Shown: piece by piece, positions 12,166 to 24,900 of the stretch
Layout of the letters: the number at the start of each line of letters is the position of its first letter
Numbering within the stretch: the stretch's first letter is position 1
DNA from: Dillenia suffruticosa
Taxonomy: Eukaryota; Streptophyta; Magnoliopsida; Dilleniales; Dilleniaceae
DNA: 64,000 nt
Reading direction: 5' to 3'
Assembly (NCBI GenBank): GCA_033439265.1
Contig: JAVTVX010000029.1
Location: forward strand, 937,501 to 1,001,500
Notes under the pieces: model-generated
The model's input: the letters and a program-made list of their open reading frames with translations, nothing else
Databases searched by the model: none
Told to the model about the DNA's origin: nothing
Program-made: the position numbers and the translations under genes

Positions 12166-13179
12166 CGATGATTAAGGAAATGTGGAACATAAGAATCCCA
12201 TTTCACATAATCTGACATAAGAATCCCATTTCACATAATCTGACATAGAATATGCAGCTTGTGTTAAGTATGAACCACCGTATTCACGGATCGGTAAGAT
12301 TGAACAAACCGAAAAGAATAGGACTCGAACTCGGTACCTTTTGACAATGAGCACCTTTTGACAATGAGCAAAGACTTCAGATCATTGGAATGATCTTGTC
12401 AGTCGCATCCCTTGATCACAAACAAAGACTTGTTTTTATCTTGCATCCCTTTACTTGACAGTTTAACTAGACAAAAGAGGGAGAGAACGAAAAGAACTGA
12501 TCTCGCTGATGAGCTTTGGTTCAAGTAGCATCTTCCCCTCTTCCCATGTAGTAGATTCGAATTCGAATTCCCATATGTATTAAAAAAAAAAACTAATCTC
12601 ACAAATTTCTCCCTCTTCTCCCTCTGAATAGTAATCTCCATGCAAACGCACCACCAACCAGCAAAAGCTATAAAATGTGGGTTAATTTATGGACTTCTGC
12701 CTACGGCCATGGTAGCAGAACACTAACAATTTGCAATATAAAATTTATTCTCATCAAAGTTACTTTTGACTTTCACAAAAAAAAAAATTGTTACTTTTGA
12801 CAATTTTTTATAATATTTTTTATCTATTTTTTTCCCCTAAACGAGTGAAAGAAAAAATAAAAGAGAGAGGAGAAAAAGAAAGATGTCCATGCAAGGGAGC
12901 AATATTTTACCACCTTTTACCTCCGACCACAAGTTCTTGTAATTGATGCATAATGGACATGGATTAGTAACAAGGACTGATTCAACCAGAAAATAGTGCC
13001 CTAGAAACCAATCATCTCATGATACACGTGAGTAGATCCATCTTCAAAGCAAATCAAAGGTTATTATTCTAAAGAATGGACCAATACTCGTGACAATAAC
13101 AAAAATCTTAGAAAATAAGACTACCAATCAGATGGTTCCTCAGATTGAATTTAAGGATAAACAAATACTAACAACGAAC

Positions 13180-13318
13180 AATCAACTTAGTGGATAAGAT
13201 ATTTAGTCTCTTAATCAAATCTCAGATTTGAAATTTGAGAATGAAAAAGACTAGGTTGGAAGAGTTTTTTTTCTTAAATTGGGCTTGACAACATTTTAAA
13301 TTATGACTCCAAAAAAAA
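13180..13318 (+). mobile_element. SINE-like repeat relic (family S)
   Basis: AGTCTCTTAATCAAATCTCA, a TTTGAAATTTGAGAATGAAA region, GGTTGGAAGAGTTTT and a terminal run of nine A. The 5' box is poorly preserved. Confidence 0.5.
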
Positions 13319-15318
13319 ATACTAATACCAATGACAATAACAAAAATTGTAGAAAATAAGACTGCCAATCATATCGGTCCTCGGATCCAATTTAAGGATA
13401 AACAAAAACCAAGAGAAGTGCAAACAAGTGAAAATTATAGCCCAACCTTCTCGGATTTTCAAGTATACGATAATGATTTGCCTGTTGAGTGCAATAATTC
13501 AAATATATAGCCAGTGACCTAGTAAAGAAATTAATATAGGCAATGCAATCATGTGGCTGACATCCAAGCTTTAATTATTTTAACACTCGCACACTACTGC
13601 AACCCCTAATCTTTGGAACCGGCCTTACCCTATTTAATACCTTAGCCTAATTGATTGCTAAAACAATAATTGATCAATGGTGTCACATTAGTAATTCTAA
13701 TGTACCCTGTAGCTTTCTTGAAAAAAAACAAGTTTGGGTTCTATGGTGTAACTAATCCCTATTTTAAGGTAACTTTCAAAATATTTTTGATTTATGAAAT
13801 TTGATCGACTATATCAACATTATATCAATATCACTCTTAAATTACGTCTGATCAAAACCGTTAAATCATGTTGATACTGATGTAATTGATCAATCTCTCT
13901 CGGATAAAAATAAAATGAAAATAATGCAAAAATTATTTATACAATGATTAAGGTTTTATTTCACATGACACCATGAATCAATTATTATATTACCGACCAG
14001 ACAATAGTAAAACAAATTCCAAGTAAAATAAAACCAAACCCTGTATCTCTCAGTGTCCTAGTTCATCCAAACTCTGATGTTAGTGACATCAACAAAGACA
14101 CTTCGGATCATCCAAAATTCGAACTGATCTAATTGGAACATGCATGAGCAATTGCTTAAGAGTGTGCGGGGCATTCTGTCATGGTGATCCAAAATGAGTC
14201 CACATAGGTTCAATCAAACAATTCATTTGAAGACATGCTGATCTGATCAGACCGACTGAATGTGAAGGGTAAGAAATGTGGGGTCTAAAGAAACCATGTG
14301 GATCACCTGGTGCCAATAAGAGTGGCTATACACTTGCTTGAAGAGTCATTTTTACACTTGCTTAAGTCATTACTACCCCAGAATGCATTTGTTTGAGATC
14401 TGGATGTAGATTCATGGGCGGATAAGAGTGGCTATACACTTGCTTGAAGAGTCATTTTTCTCCTGACCGTCCATCAGTCTAATCCAAGCATCCAGATGAA
14501 TACAATTATCACCCACGAAGAGGCTCCAAGGTGAATGCCTATCTGTCAAGACAATTTCAAACAAAAACGTGAAATACCAGTTAATAGACCACTTTTTCCT
14601 TAACAATGCCAAATGAAAAATTGAGTGCATTGTCAAAATTAAATTATCACCGGATGCGATATAAAGAAGTGTACAATGACGTAAAAGTGGGATATAAAAT
14701 AGAGTATAATAGCATAGAAAGATCTATGCAACAGACTCAACTTAGTAGGATAAAGGTTTAGTTATTGTTACCATAAAAATTAAATCATCACGTTATTAAT
14801 TGAGAGATTCTATGATTTCTTGTGTGGGCGTTTGAAATTATTCTCCTTCCTGTATAGGTGTCTGACCCACTTCAACAAAAAATATAGAAATGATGAAAAA
14901 GAAAAAAAAAAAATCCTATGAAACTATGGCAGAGCACTGTTACATTAGGAAGCAATAACAAGAAGAAGGGCATGAAAAGACCATGATATGCAGATCATAT
15001 TATGATTCAATCAAGATGAGCAATGTAGGATAAAAAAATGATGATCCAACTACAGACTTGTAAAGGAAAGCTTTGATCATTTATTGCCATACTTCCAAGC
15101 ATAATGTCTACCTCATAAGATGGACCCCAACAACTAGTTAAACATAATTCAAGCCCATCCTAAGCTTTAGCAAATAAAAATAATAAATGATGAAAACCTT
15201 TTTTGTTTGGGGGGGGGGGGGGGGGAAGCCCTCGTAGTTCCAAACATGCCCTTGGCATCTGGGTAAGAAAATTATGACAGACAGATAAAAGATGATGAGG
15301 GTATAGCTAGACAGTATT

Positions 15319-15326
15319 ATATAAAG
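15319..15326 (+). promoter_or_regulatory. Probable TATA box of the CLC gene
   Basis: TATATAAA lies 176-183 bases before the ATG. A start about 30 bases downstream would give a leader of roughly 145 bases that contains a (GA)n tract at about 15385-15409. Confidence 0.5.
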
Positions 15327-15501
15327 GGCATGATTTCTATGCTCACTCATTTTATATTTCTGTAAATTAAAAAAAAAAAAAAAGATAGAGAGAGAGAGAG
15401 AGAGAGAGGACACTATCATACTCTACCGGAGCTTAAATCCAGCCAAAAAGAGCGTCAACAACTTCAAAGCTGCTTCTCGTCAGTCTCTGCAACTTCTACT
15501 G

Positions 15502-18500
15502 ATGGATGATGATACCAGCAAATCTGCAGAACCAGCAATAACAACAAGAGTTAACATGGACAGTGAAGATGCAGATGGAGAAGAAAGAGACCCAGAAGCC
15601 AATCCATTGAATGAGCCACTCCTCAAGAGAAGCAGAACAATCTCGTGCAGTCATCTAGCCATGGTTGGAGCCAAAGTCTCTCGTATTGAGAGTTTGGACT
15701 ACGAGTAAAATCTGTTTCCACAACTTCGTTTCTTTTCGAGAATTGAACTTTTGCTTGCCTTCTATAATGCAATCAGATGGAGTTAAATCAGTGAACTCAA
15801 CGCAGGATCAATGAGAATGATATCTTCAAGCATGACTGGAGAAGCAGATCCCGTGTCCAAGTATTGCAGTATATATTCTTGAAATGGACATTGGCCTTCC
15901 TCGTTGGGCTTTTAACCGGTCTAATTGCTACCGCCATCAATCTGGCAGTAGAGAACATTGCAGGGTACAAGCTTCTGGCGGTGTCTGACTTTGTGGAGGA
16001 AGAAAGGTTGTTAGCTCTCTCCTTTTTTGTACCTAATGATCTTCTGAATTAGTGGCAATTGTGAATGAGTACGAACCTGTTGTTCAGGCACCAGAAGAAT
16101 AGCAAATCTTTCGATTTATTCTGAGAATTCTTGTGCTGTTTATTGTGTTGGATGCAGATACTTCATGGGCTTCATTTTGCTAATCACCGCCAATTTCTTT
16201 CTAACCTTGTTTGCTGCTGTCCTCTGCGTGTTTTTCGCACCTACTGCAGCTGGGCCTGGCATACCTGAAATCAAAGCCTACCTGAATGGTGTTGACACTC
16301 CCAACATGTATGGGGCCAATACATTAATTGTCAAGGTGAACAAAGTAATCTACACTTTCTGCTTCAATCTAATAAAGCTGCAAACTCTCTTAACAGATTG
16401 ATTTTAACATCTTGCTGTTACCGGCAAATATATGAATAGTCCCTATCGGGAGTTGCATATATGGCCTGTCAAAAAACTGACAGAGTGAAGGCATCATTCC
16501 GCCTAGGACGCAGTAATGACTTTGCACTTGGAAAATTATTATGACATATGTCGGCTTTCAAAAATGCTCATAAAAGAAATCCATTAAAATTGTCATCAAC
16601 TTACCCAGAATTACAGAAATATAAGTACTTGCTTCCAAATATAGCCCCTGCTTTTGGATAGAAAGCCATTGACCAAGCAATGCCAAAGATTTATCTAGGA
16701 CAAGAGGTCCCATCAAATTCTTGCTCCGGCATTTGATCTATCCGCAAATAATAATAATAAGAAAAGCTTGTGCCGTATCCACTGTAGGTTTGACAGGACT
16801 TGATACATACAAATGGATTCACAAGTTTAACTGAAGACAAATGTCGATATGATTAATGAAAATGGGGGTTGATGAAGACAATTGCATCTCATTGTCAGCT
16901 CAGGCTGTTTAAATTCTGTTCTTGCAGATATTTGGAAGTATAGGAGCTGTGTCTGCGGGCCTTGATCTGGGAAAAGAAGGGCCTTTAGTGCACACAGGCG
17001 CCTGCATTGCTTCATTACTAGGTCAAGGAGGAACAGAGAAACATCGCCTCAAGTGGCGTTGGCTTCGCTACTTCAACAATGACAGGGATAGAAGAGATAT
17101 TATTACATGCGGTGCCTCTTCTGGTGTTTGTGCTGCATTTCGGGCCCCAGTGGGCGGCGTCCTGTTTTCTCTTGAAGAGGTGGCAACATGGTGGAGGAGC
17201 GCCCTCCTCTGGAGAACCTTCTTCAGTACAGCGGTTGTGGTGGTGGTGCTGAGGGCCTTCATTGACTTTTGCAGTGCTGGGAATTGTGGTCTTTTTGGAA
17301 AAGGTGGATTGGTTATGTTTGATGTCAGTGATGCTACAGTAACATACCATGTAATGGACATTATTCCAATCACTGCCATTGGAATCATTGGAGGAGTGCT
17401 GGGGAGTCTATATAATCACCTACTGCACAAGGTCCTGAGATTATACAGTCTAATTAACGAGTAAGCATCTTCATCCAGCATACCTATATTCAAACAGACT
17501 GAGGTTGCATATATATTCTGGTGTCCAAGTAAATTGTACTCTATCCCTTTTTGCAGGAAAGGGAAATTATACAAGCTCCTACTCAGTCTCACTGTCTCAC
17601 TATTTACTTCAGCCTGCCTATATGGCCTCCCTTTCCTTGCCCCTTGCACAAAATGTGACGCCTCCCAATCTGACTGCCCTACCACTGGGAGGACAGGAAA
17701 CTTCAAGCAATTCAACTGCCAAGATGGCTACTACAATGACTTAGCTACTCTTCTCTTCACCACTAATGATGATGCTGTCAGGAACATCTTCTCCACCAAC
17801 ACTCCAAATGAATTTCATCCCCTTTCCCTTCTGATGTTCTTTGCACTCTATTGCATCCTGGGACTCTTCACATTTGGCATTGCAGTCCCCTCTGGTCTCT
17901 TCCTCCCGATCATTCTTATGGGCTCAGCCTATGGACGCCTGCTTGGCATGGCCATGGGATCCTACACTCGGATTGATGAGGGGCTTTATGCCGTATTGGG
18001 TGCAGCCTCCCTTATGTCTGGTTCAATGAGAATGACTGTTTCTCTTTGTGTGATATTCCTTGAACTCACAAACAACCTTCAATTACTTCCGATGACAATG
18101 ATTGTCCTTCTAATATCCAAAACTGTAGGAGACAGCTTCAATCCCAGCATTTATGAGATCATACTGGAACTCAAAGGCCTGCCTTTCTTGAATGCTAATC
18201 CTGAACCATGGATGAGACATCTGACTGTGGGTGAGCTTGCCGATGCCAAGCCTGCAGTTGTAACCCTTTGTGGAGTGGAAAAGGTAGCTCGTATAGTGGA
18301 AGTACTACGAAACACTTCATATAGTGGCTTTCCGATCCTTGATGATGGGGATGTGCGGCCAGAGGAATCAGTCACAAAGGTAACAGAACTACACGGATTA
18401 ATCCTGAGAGCTCACCTTGTTCAAGTGCTCAAGAAAAAGTGGTTCATGCCAGAGAAAAGGAGAAGAGAGGAGTGGGAAGTGAGAGAGAGTTTTAACTGGG

Positions 18501-19051
18501 TCGAGTTGGCAGATAGAGAAACAAATTTTGAGGAAGCAGCTGTCACCAAGGAAGAAATGGAAATGTATGCAGATTTACATCCTTTCACAAACACCACTCC
18601 TTACACAGTTGTAGAAAAAATGTCTGTCGCCAAAGCTCTGGTGCAATTTAGACAGGTGGGACTCCGCCATATGCTCGTTGTGCCTCAGTATCAAGCACCT
18701 CGGGTAAGTTTATTCAGCATTTCTTTGTTAGTTCACATAAATGCACTCACCACCTAACAACTTTCCATCCCATTGCTTCTGAATCATTACACTGTTACTG
18801 CTCTTAATTTTTCCATTATTTGAGTACATGAATATATCAAGGAGGAAAAAATTAGATTACTGCAGTCAATACTACCTACTTAATCGTTATAGTTGTCAAG
18901 GAATGATAATCACTAACCTGATGGCTTGTCCTTCCTTTTGCAGGCTTCCCCGGTGATTGGGATCTTGACCAGGCAAGATTTGAGAGCCCACAACATTTTG
19001 AGTTGCTTTCCTCATATTGCAAACTCCAGAGGAAGTGAAAAGCAAACCTGA
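15502..19051 (+). CDS. CLC-b: Vacuolar nitrate/proton exchanger of the CLC-a/CLC-b type
   Basis: Six exons: 15502-15704, 15806-16006, 16158-16335, 16928-17460, 17557-18703 and 18944-19051, 789 residues (Arabidopsis CLC-a is about 775). All borders are GT-AG and phases match. The selectivity motif is GPGIP at 167-171; Pro168 equals CLC-a Pro160, the residue that favours nitrate over chloride. The gating glutamate in GKEGPLVH is Glu211 and the proton glutamate in SLEEVATWW is Glu278, so it should be a coupled 2 anion/1 H+ exchanger, not a channel. The many membrane helices end near residue 570, followed by two CBS domains (TVGELADAKP region and PYTVVEKMSVAKAL region). An acidic, soluble N-terminus carries NEPLLKRSRT, similar to tonoplast-sorting dileucine signals. 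Converges on the methyltransferase gene, 343 bases between stop codons. The a versus b assignment rests on remembered neighbours, not on alignment. Confidence 0.95.
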
Positions 19052-19394
19052 GTCCCTCTGAAGCAAGAAATGACAAGTCATGCGGCTTGGGCATTACTTT
19101 CCATTTTGTGTTGTTTTAATCTTTCTTAATTTTTTATTCTTTCCTCAAGTTTTATAGGGAAACACAGGATACAACAAAATTTGAAGAGCTTTTATTCACC
19201 TCAGCTATTCAATGTACGTTTGAGTTCATGAACGATAAGCCTTTTATTTATAAAGGAAATACAAACCAATGGCCTCATTGATGTGTGCTAAAGAAATACA
19301 AATCTGCCTGTTTCTTCTTAGGTGCTGCTGACGAGTGAAAACATAGGGTCAAGTGCAAATTTGGACAATATCGAAGCCTTGCTGTATCTATAGC

Positions 19395-22300
19395 TCAAGA
19401 GGGTTTCTTCTTATTCTTTCCCGATTTTCTCTTCTTCAGGCCAATTTTAGGGCCCCTTTTAAACACTGCCAAAACTTCAATGCTGCAGGGATAGTGCATA
19501 AATGTCAGATTGGAAAGAAAATAGCAATTTAGCAGTCATTACAATGTTAAAATACATCAACAGAACCAATCTCTAATGCTTTTGTGAGAAGAAAACTTTG
19601 GGAGATGCTGCCTGTATGAGAATTATTACATGCTGTTTAACAACATATAAGTACAATGTAGTAAAACGAGAAGCTGGAAAACTGATAAACTTAAGGATGA
19701 CAGTTTAGGAACCCGATCGATAACAATTTGACTTTGGTAGGTCATGATACTCAGAAACCTTTTGTTTCTGGGAGTTTTCAAAGAACCCAAACTAGTCTCA
19801 GGTGCTTTTTCTGGTCAAGGAATAAAAATATGATTGAATCTTCAAGCACGCAGTCCATTATCAGATGCCTACACAACCAAAGATATTTTAGGAGGATTTG
19901 TATTTCAAGGGTTTTATAAGTTTCCCTTAGACATTGGTTAGTTACATTTTGGTCCCATTATAAATTTTTAGCTATGCCACCTAAATTGCAAAACCAACTT
20001 TGCTGCTACAGAAATTCTCCAGATGATATACATGGAGATTCACTTCAACAATAATATCAAAACAGGATACGACAGGCAACACTTAGTAGGATAAGGTTGT
20101 TGCATTGCCAATATTATCATGCTCCACATAAAAGGGATGAACATTCTCATAAGAAACCATTGTAAGCATGGCATCATGGGTCTTCGGTGACTTATGCCTT
20201 CTAAAGCATCCTCACCCTGCATGAATATCTTGTATAATCCCAGTGAATACTTAAAATATGTCACAGGAGGTAGAAGAACCATCAAGAGCAATCTCAAAGA
20301 CATGACACTATGTATTCAGATACAAAACAAAGAAAAAAAATCCCATACCTCTGGGTGCCAGGAAAGAAATTAAAGCCATGAGCTTTGTCCAAATGCCATG
20401 CCTTACTAGAGAGCAAAGATTTGCAATCCTGTCATTGAAATGAGCGAAAACATTAATATCAACTTCAGTTTTGGATTGATCAACAGGTCTTATAACTATA
20501 AGAGAGGCTGAATGGAGGACACATTGAGATGGGCTTGTCTGGAATTACACCTGGAGTCTCTGGGTTGGTTGTGGAAGTTGACTCTAAGGTAATTATTTAC
20601 ACTGTCAATAACAACTATAATGCCAATTGGTCAGTCTAGCATTTGATTAATAATTTGAAATGAATTTAAATCCAAGTTCCTACGCATTCGGTTCAAGCAC
20701 TGCTTTAGAAAAATCTTCTAATAAAATAGCACTACTTTAGAAAAATCTTTAGATAAAATAGGCCCTAGTTTATAGGAGTCTCAAAGATGTATTGGGTCCT
20801 AAAAGAGAAAGAATTGCAATGAAGGGCAAAAGGTGTTGTCATCACAGACATCCAAGATTGAGTTCTTTATCTTTCTTCCAATCAAACTTTAAAATTTCTT
20901 TGTTAATCTGGGGAACATTCAGAAAAAGGGGATAAACCAAAGAAAGTACCTTTTTGAAGCTCTCCCACCCACAACTTATGTAGATAAGAGTTTCTGGCAG
21001 CAACTTACTTTCTTCCAAAACTGTTTTTCTTTCAATTTGAACGGAATCTTCTCTTGCACGCAAAATCCATGGTCTTTTTTCATTTTTGATCTTTGCAAAA
21101 GAACTGAAGCAGAAAACTTGAGTTTGTTAGTTGCTACATAATTCATGCTCCAATTAACAAGGAACTAGGTTTCCCAAAGAACTAGGAATCAAATCCTGGA
21201 AAACAACAAGTTCAGCTCCATGAAAATTGCTTGCATTCTTAAATTTTGGATCAATGTGGTACAAAAGTTTGACTCATTCTAATGAAGCATTGATAGTACT
21301 AAAATGGAAAAATGATGAGGAAACACTAGGAAGAAGCCACCTTTCGATTAACTTGCTTTTATGCTCTGCCATGGATATGGTCTGTAATGCCCCTAGCAGG
21401 GATTGGTCCAGCCCCTTCCTAGGAGGATCAACCACAACCACATCTGAACCCACAAGCCAAGAAAGTGGTTCCTGTGGCATATGAAACACAGAAACTAATA
21501 TCAAATAGCTCCACGAGAATTTTTTCAATTATACAAACGGGAAAAAGAAATTCTAATCCTTCAGTAGTTCATTCTGATTCATGTGTGTGAGTCTACAAAC
21601 TTGGGAGAGATGTGAGTACATATGTAAGAAATGGGTGGTTTAAACCTAACCATCGAAGTGTCTGCATGATGCCAGCTAATATTGCAATCCAAATTGCTTG
21701 GCAATCGACCAATAGTCTTCTCAAAAGATAATTTTGATTCTTTGTTAATCTCGACACATTTAACAGACCTGAAAAACAGAATGTGGAACAAAGATAAGCA
21801 TCACAAGGTACAACTGATGTCAATAATAGGACCCAAGAGAAAAAAAATAAGACAGAAGAAATAAGAAAAGGAAAAGAGAAAAAAAAATCTTGCCTACACT
21901 TTCTTGTGGCTGCCAGTGACAAACCAATGACACCAGCTCCTGCATACAAATCAGCAACTGATGCTCCATTTGGGACATACTTTTGCATTTTATGCAGCAG
22001 TGAATCAAAGGCCTGAAGAATAGGTGCAACGTAACATATTATCTCATTGCATCTTCCAGGAACAAAAGAATGAGCAAAGCAATTGTTGTCACTCATTAAC
22101 AAATAGTTAACTTTGGTTGCAGACTGCTGGATGGTGCAGATGGGAAAAACACTAGTAGGTCATTAAGTTAAGATAGGAGAAGACAATGATTCACAAGACA
22201 GCACCGTACCTTTGTGTTGGCTTGGCCAAAGCTTGATGGAGTCAAGGAGACATCAATTCCACCAACATGTTCCCAAAAATCTCTTTCCCCTAAAAGATGT

Positions 22301-23845
22301 CTCCACCGATTACCAAATATTATCTGCATCATCGAAGTTCCAAATGTTCAATTCATAGACAAGCAAAATTCACATTCTGAAAGAAACTTTAGTACAAATA
22401 AATGAAATAAGTGAGAAAGCTAACATTGTTACTTGATGTCTGGAAGTTTGCCCATACAGAATGAACCAAGTTCAACTTGCTCCAGGGTCCACCCTTTCTC
22501 CATAAGAACTACAAACAATGATCGATAATTAGCATAACAACCGAGTTGATTATTAAAACAGGATAGAATCATTATAATAGCTGATCAACCAGAGCCAGTG
22601 TGAGGTGGTTAGCTCACAGTGGCTAAATCATTTAACTTGGTGGAACTACGCGACTTCTCATTTCTTGAATTCCAGACCAAAGCAATCTGCACCTTTCCTG
22701 CAACACAAAATCTTGTTATTCACAGTCCAAGAAGCAAAAGTTAATAAAGTAACGTTTCTATTTCATGATAAGAGAACAGAAGTAACCATTTTTATATCTT
22801 TCTGATGCAGGAAGTGATGTGTTGTATGTGGTAACGGCCATCTGCAGAAGTAAATCACTAAAAGTTATTGAAACCCTCCATATGCCGAGGTGTCAACTTC
22901 TTAGTACATTTCACGTGGGATCTTATATCAAATGATTTAGTCAAACCTGAACGTATCGAAGTTCACCAGTCCCCTGATCTTCATCATAAGGATCCACATT
23001 TAACTCACTAATACCTAAAATACCAGAAATCATAGACACAGTAAAACAATTGCAATACAACCTTTACCCACCAGACCCACTTAAGAAACCATAGACTAAA
23101 GGGTAAATAAAACATACCCATTTTGAGAAGCTCGACCGCGGTATTAATGCTGGGATGATGAGCTGCAAACAATCATAACAAACCTTAAAATCAATACTGA
23201 ACAACAAACGAACTAAACCTAAGAATAATTATGTCCTAGTAACAAATTGCAAATGCACAACCTTTACAATATGGGATATCAACAACATCATGAGTCCCTT
23301 CTTGATAAAGACCAATTAAGGGCATAACTGATGAACCTCGAACTGCGAGTTTCGCGCGACATCGCCAACCCCACTTCACCCAAAGAAAAAAAAATTACAT
23401 AATCACATAACCTAATTGAGTGATTCAAGAAGCACAACTTTGTTCAAAATAATTTATAAAAAAAGTTTTAATTTAGAAAGTTACCAATCTGCAACTGTCA
23501 AATGTGAAATCAGAGACCCCAATATCCGCGAAGAATTTAGTAACTTCATCAAGAATGATTGGACGGTGGAGATTGAACTCATGCGTACATCCTGAGCACC
23601 TGAAAATTTGGAGAAAAAAAAAACACGAATTAAGTACAAATTAAACATTTTATGTATTTGTGAGAGAGTGGGGAATACGATTGGAAGTGTTGGCACTGGA
23701 GTGCGCAGGTTAAGGAGGGAGGAGGAGTGCCAGCGTGAGGTTTCGGAGAGAACGAGGTTAGTAGCGGCGGCGGAGATGGCGGAGGAGACGATTGAGTGAG
23801 GACGGCCGAGGCGGTGATGCGAGAAGTGATGAGACAGAGAGACAT
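19395..23845 (-). CDS. TrmA/RumA-type RNA (uracil-C5)-methyltransferase
   Basis: Fifteen exons on the minus strand: 23845-23679, 23599-23485, 23373-23262, 23162-23118, 23014-22947, 22841-22787, 22697-22618, 22508-22425, 22323-22210, 22012-21894, 21768-21651, 21471-21353, 21103-20950, 20428-20349 and 19482-19395, giving 505 residues with every phase consistent. Iron-sulphur cluster cysteines form a C-x5-C-x2-C pattern (Cys51, Cys57, Cys60) plus Cys130 in DIPYC, as in bacterial RumA/RlmD. The SAM loop is DLYAGAGVIG (301-310), DPPRKG starts at 374 and the nucleophile is Cys443 in ISCGWESF. A basic tail ends the protein. By family it methylates U to m5U in rRNA or tRNA using SAM. The N-terminus (MSLCLITSRITAS, Ser/Pro-rich) suggests an organelle. 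Intron 10 has a GC donor (21893-21892). The 5' half is duplicated at 42.6-44.0 kb. Confidence 0.93.
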
Positions 23846-24012
23846 GTGGCCGCCGGAGATAGGAGATTGACGGGGCGTTTCGTGGCGGGAACCGTAATGG
23901 CTAATACCCCCCAGAAATAAATATCTCCAGCACATACCTGAAAACGGTACGTTTTAGGTCGACAGAAATTTGGTTTTATTTATTTATTTTTTACCCTAAA
24001 CGAATACTTGCT
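23846..24012. other. Methyltransferase upstream flank
   Basis: Short GC-richer leader/promoter of the minus-strand methyltransferase, followed by the RLP relic. No distinct TATA box is seen. Confidence 0.4.
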
Positions 24013-24900
24013 TACGAGGATTCAATCTAGCTTCTCTGGCCCAATTCCTGAGGACATTAGCATCAACATGCCTAGCTTGGATATCTATGATCTGACCTCT
24101 CCTGGAATGACCTAACTGGTACTATTCCTTTGTCCATGGGTAAGATAATGCAAACCAAATCTTTACATAGCAGACATGGCAGACAACAGTTTATCAGGCC
24201 AAATACCAATCTCTCATGTTCTTGGCACCAAGCGGTAAGAATCTTTCAAGGGCAATCCTTCTTCATTTGAGGCATGCAAACAGATGACTAGCCTTGATCT
24301 GGGAGATAACAGAATTTCAGGGAAACTCCCATCGTAGATAGGAGAAAAGATGCCCCTTGAGACACTTTCTTTGGACAACCAAAGAAAGAAATGTTTTGCT
24401 TAGACGACACAAACTTTCAACCAAGTGAACCTCTATGAGTCTTTTCGGGCACCATGGTTACCAGGCAGAGTCATATTGAATAACTATAGAGGCATACCAA
24501 TGTTATGGGGGTTTCACAAATAAGTCTCGGATGCTTTCTCAAGCGAAGGGAGAGATAAATTTCCAAAGTCTTCTACTAACATGGATCTAAAAGTCTTCCA
24601 TGGAAAAAACAGTAGAAATTCAATCTCCCCACTTAGCATATTCCCATTAGCATAGCTCAACATGGACAAAAAAGGGAAAATGCATCGACTTCAGCTCAGA
24701 AACTTGGCTTTCATTTCCTCAAGTCTCCTGCAGCTTGCCAACAATAGTCGACACAAAAATGTTTCATCTGAAAACTACCAAATGAAACTCAAATCCTTTC
24801 CACAATATTGTGAGACAGACCACCAAAGTTAACCCAGCGAAACCAGAATTTCCCCTACCTCCTCAAGGTCACATGTATGAACCCAAGAAGACCCGAGTCC
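24013..24900 (+). pseudogene. RLP relic a (LRR fragment and 3' flank)
   Basis: Starting with FSGPIPEDI and NMPSLDIYDL, the plus strand follows the same repeats as residues about 560-700 of the intact RLP ([20 protein letters not shown]), then LYIADMADNSLSGQIP-like and LDLGDNRISGKLPS-like pieces. Stops and frame changes are frequent and no signal peptide or membrane segment is present. It is a host-gene relic. A sister copy lies at 44.1-45.1 kb. Confidence 0.75.

Larger units (their letters stand above)
11598..15318. other. Intergenic region upstream of the CLC gene, repeats only
   Basis: No gene is recognised. It holds two family S relics (12055-12165 and 13180-13318), a 28-bp tandem pair at about 12190-12246 (unit contains AGAATCCCATTTCACATAAT), a 17-bp tandem pair near 12337-12370 (ACCTTTTGACAATGAGC), a 37-bp direct repeat at about 14317 and 14421 (AAGAGTGGCTATACACTTGC), and a 17-G run at about 15210. 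Confidence 0.6.

Noticed and set aside
12290-12600. Possible tRNA genes (GGTTCAAG / GAGTTCGAGTCC-like boxes)
   Set aside because: No cloverleaf can be folded around either box; more likely decayed SINE pieces.
17018-17388. Two antisense frames of over 100 codons
   Set aside because: Shadows of CLC exon 4 on the opposite strand.
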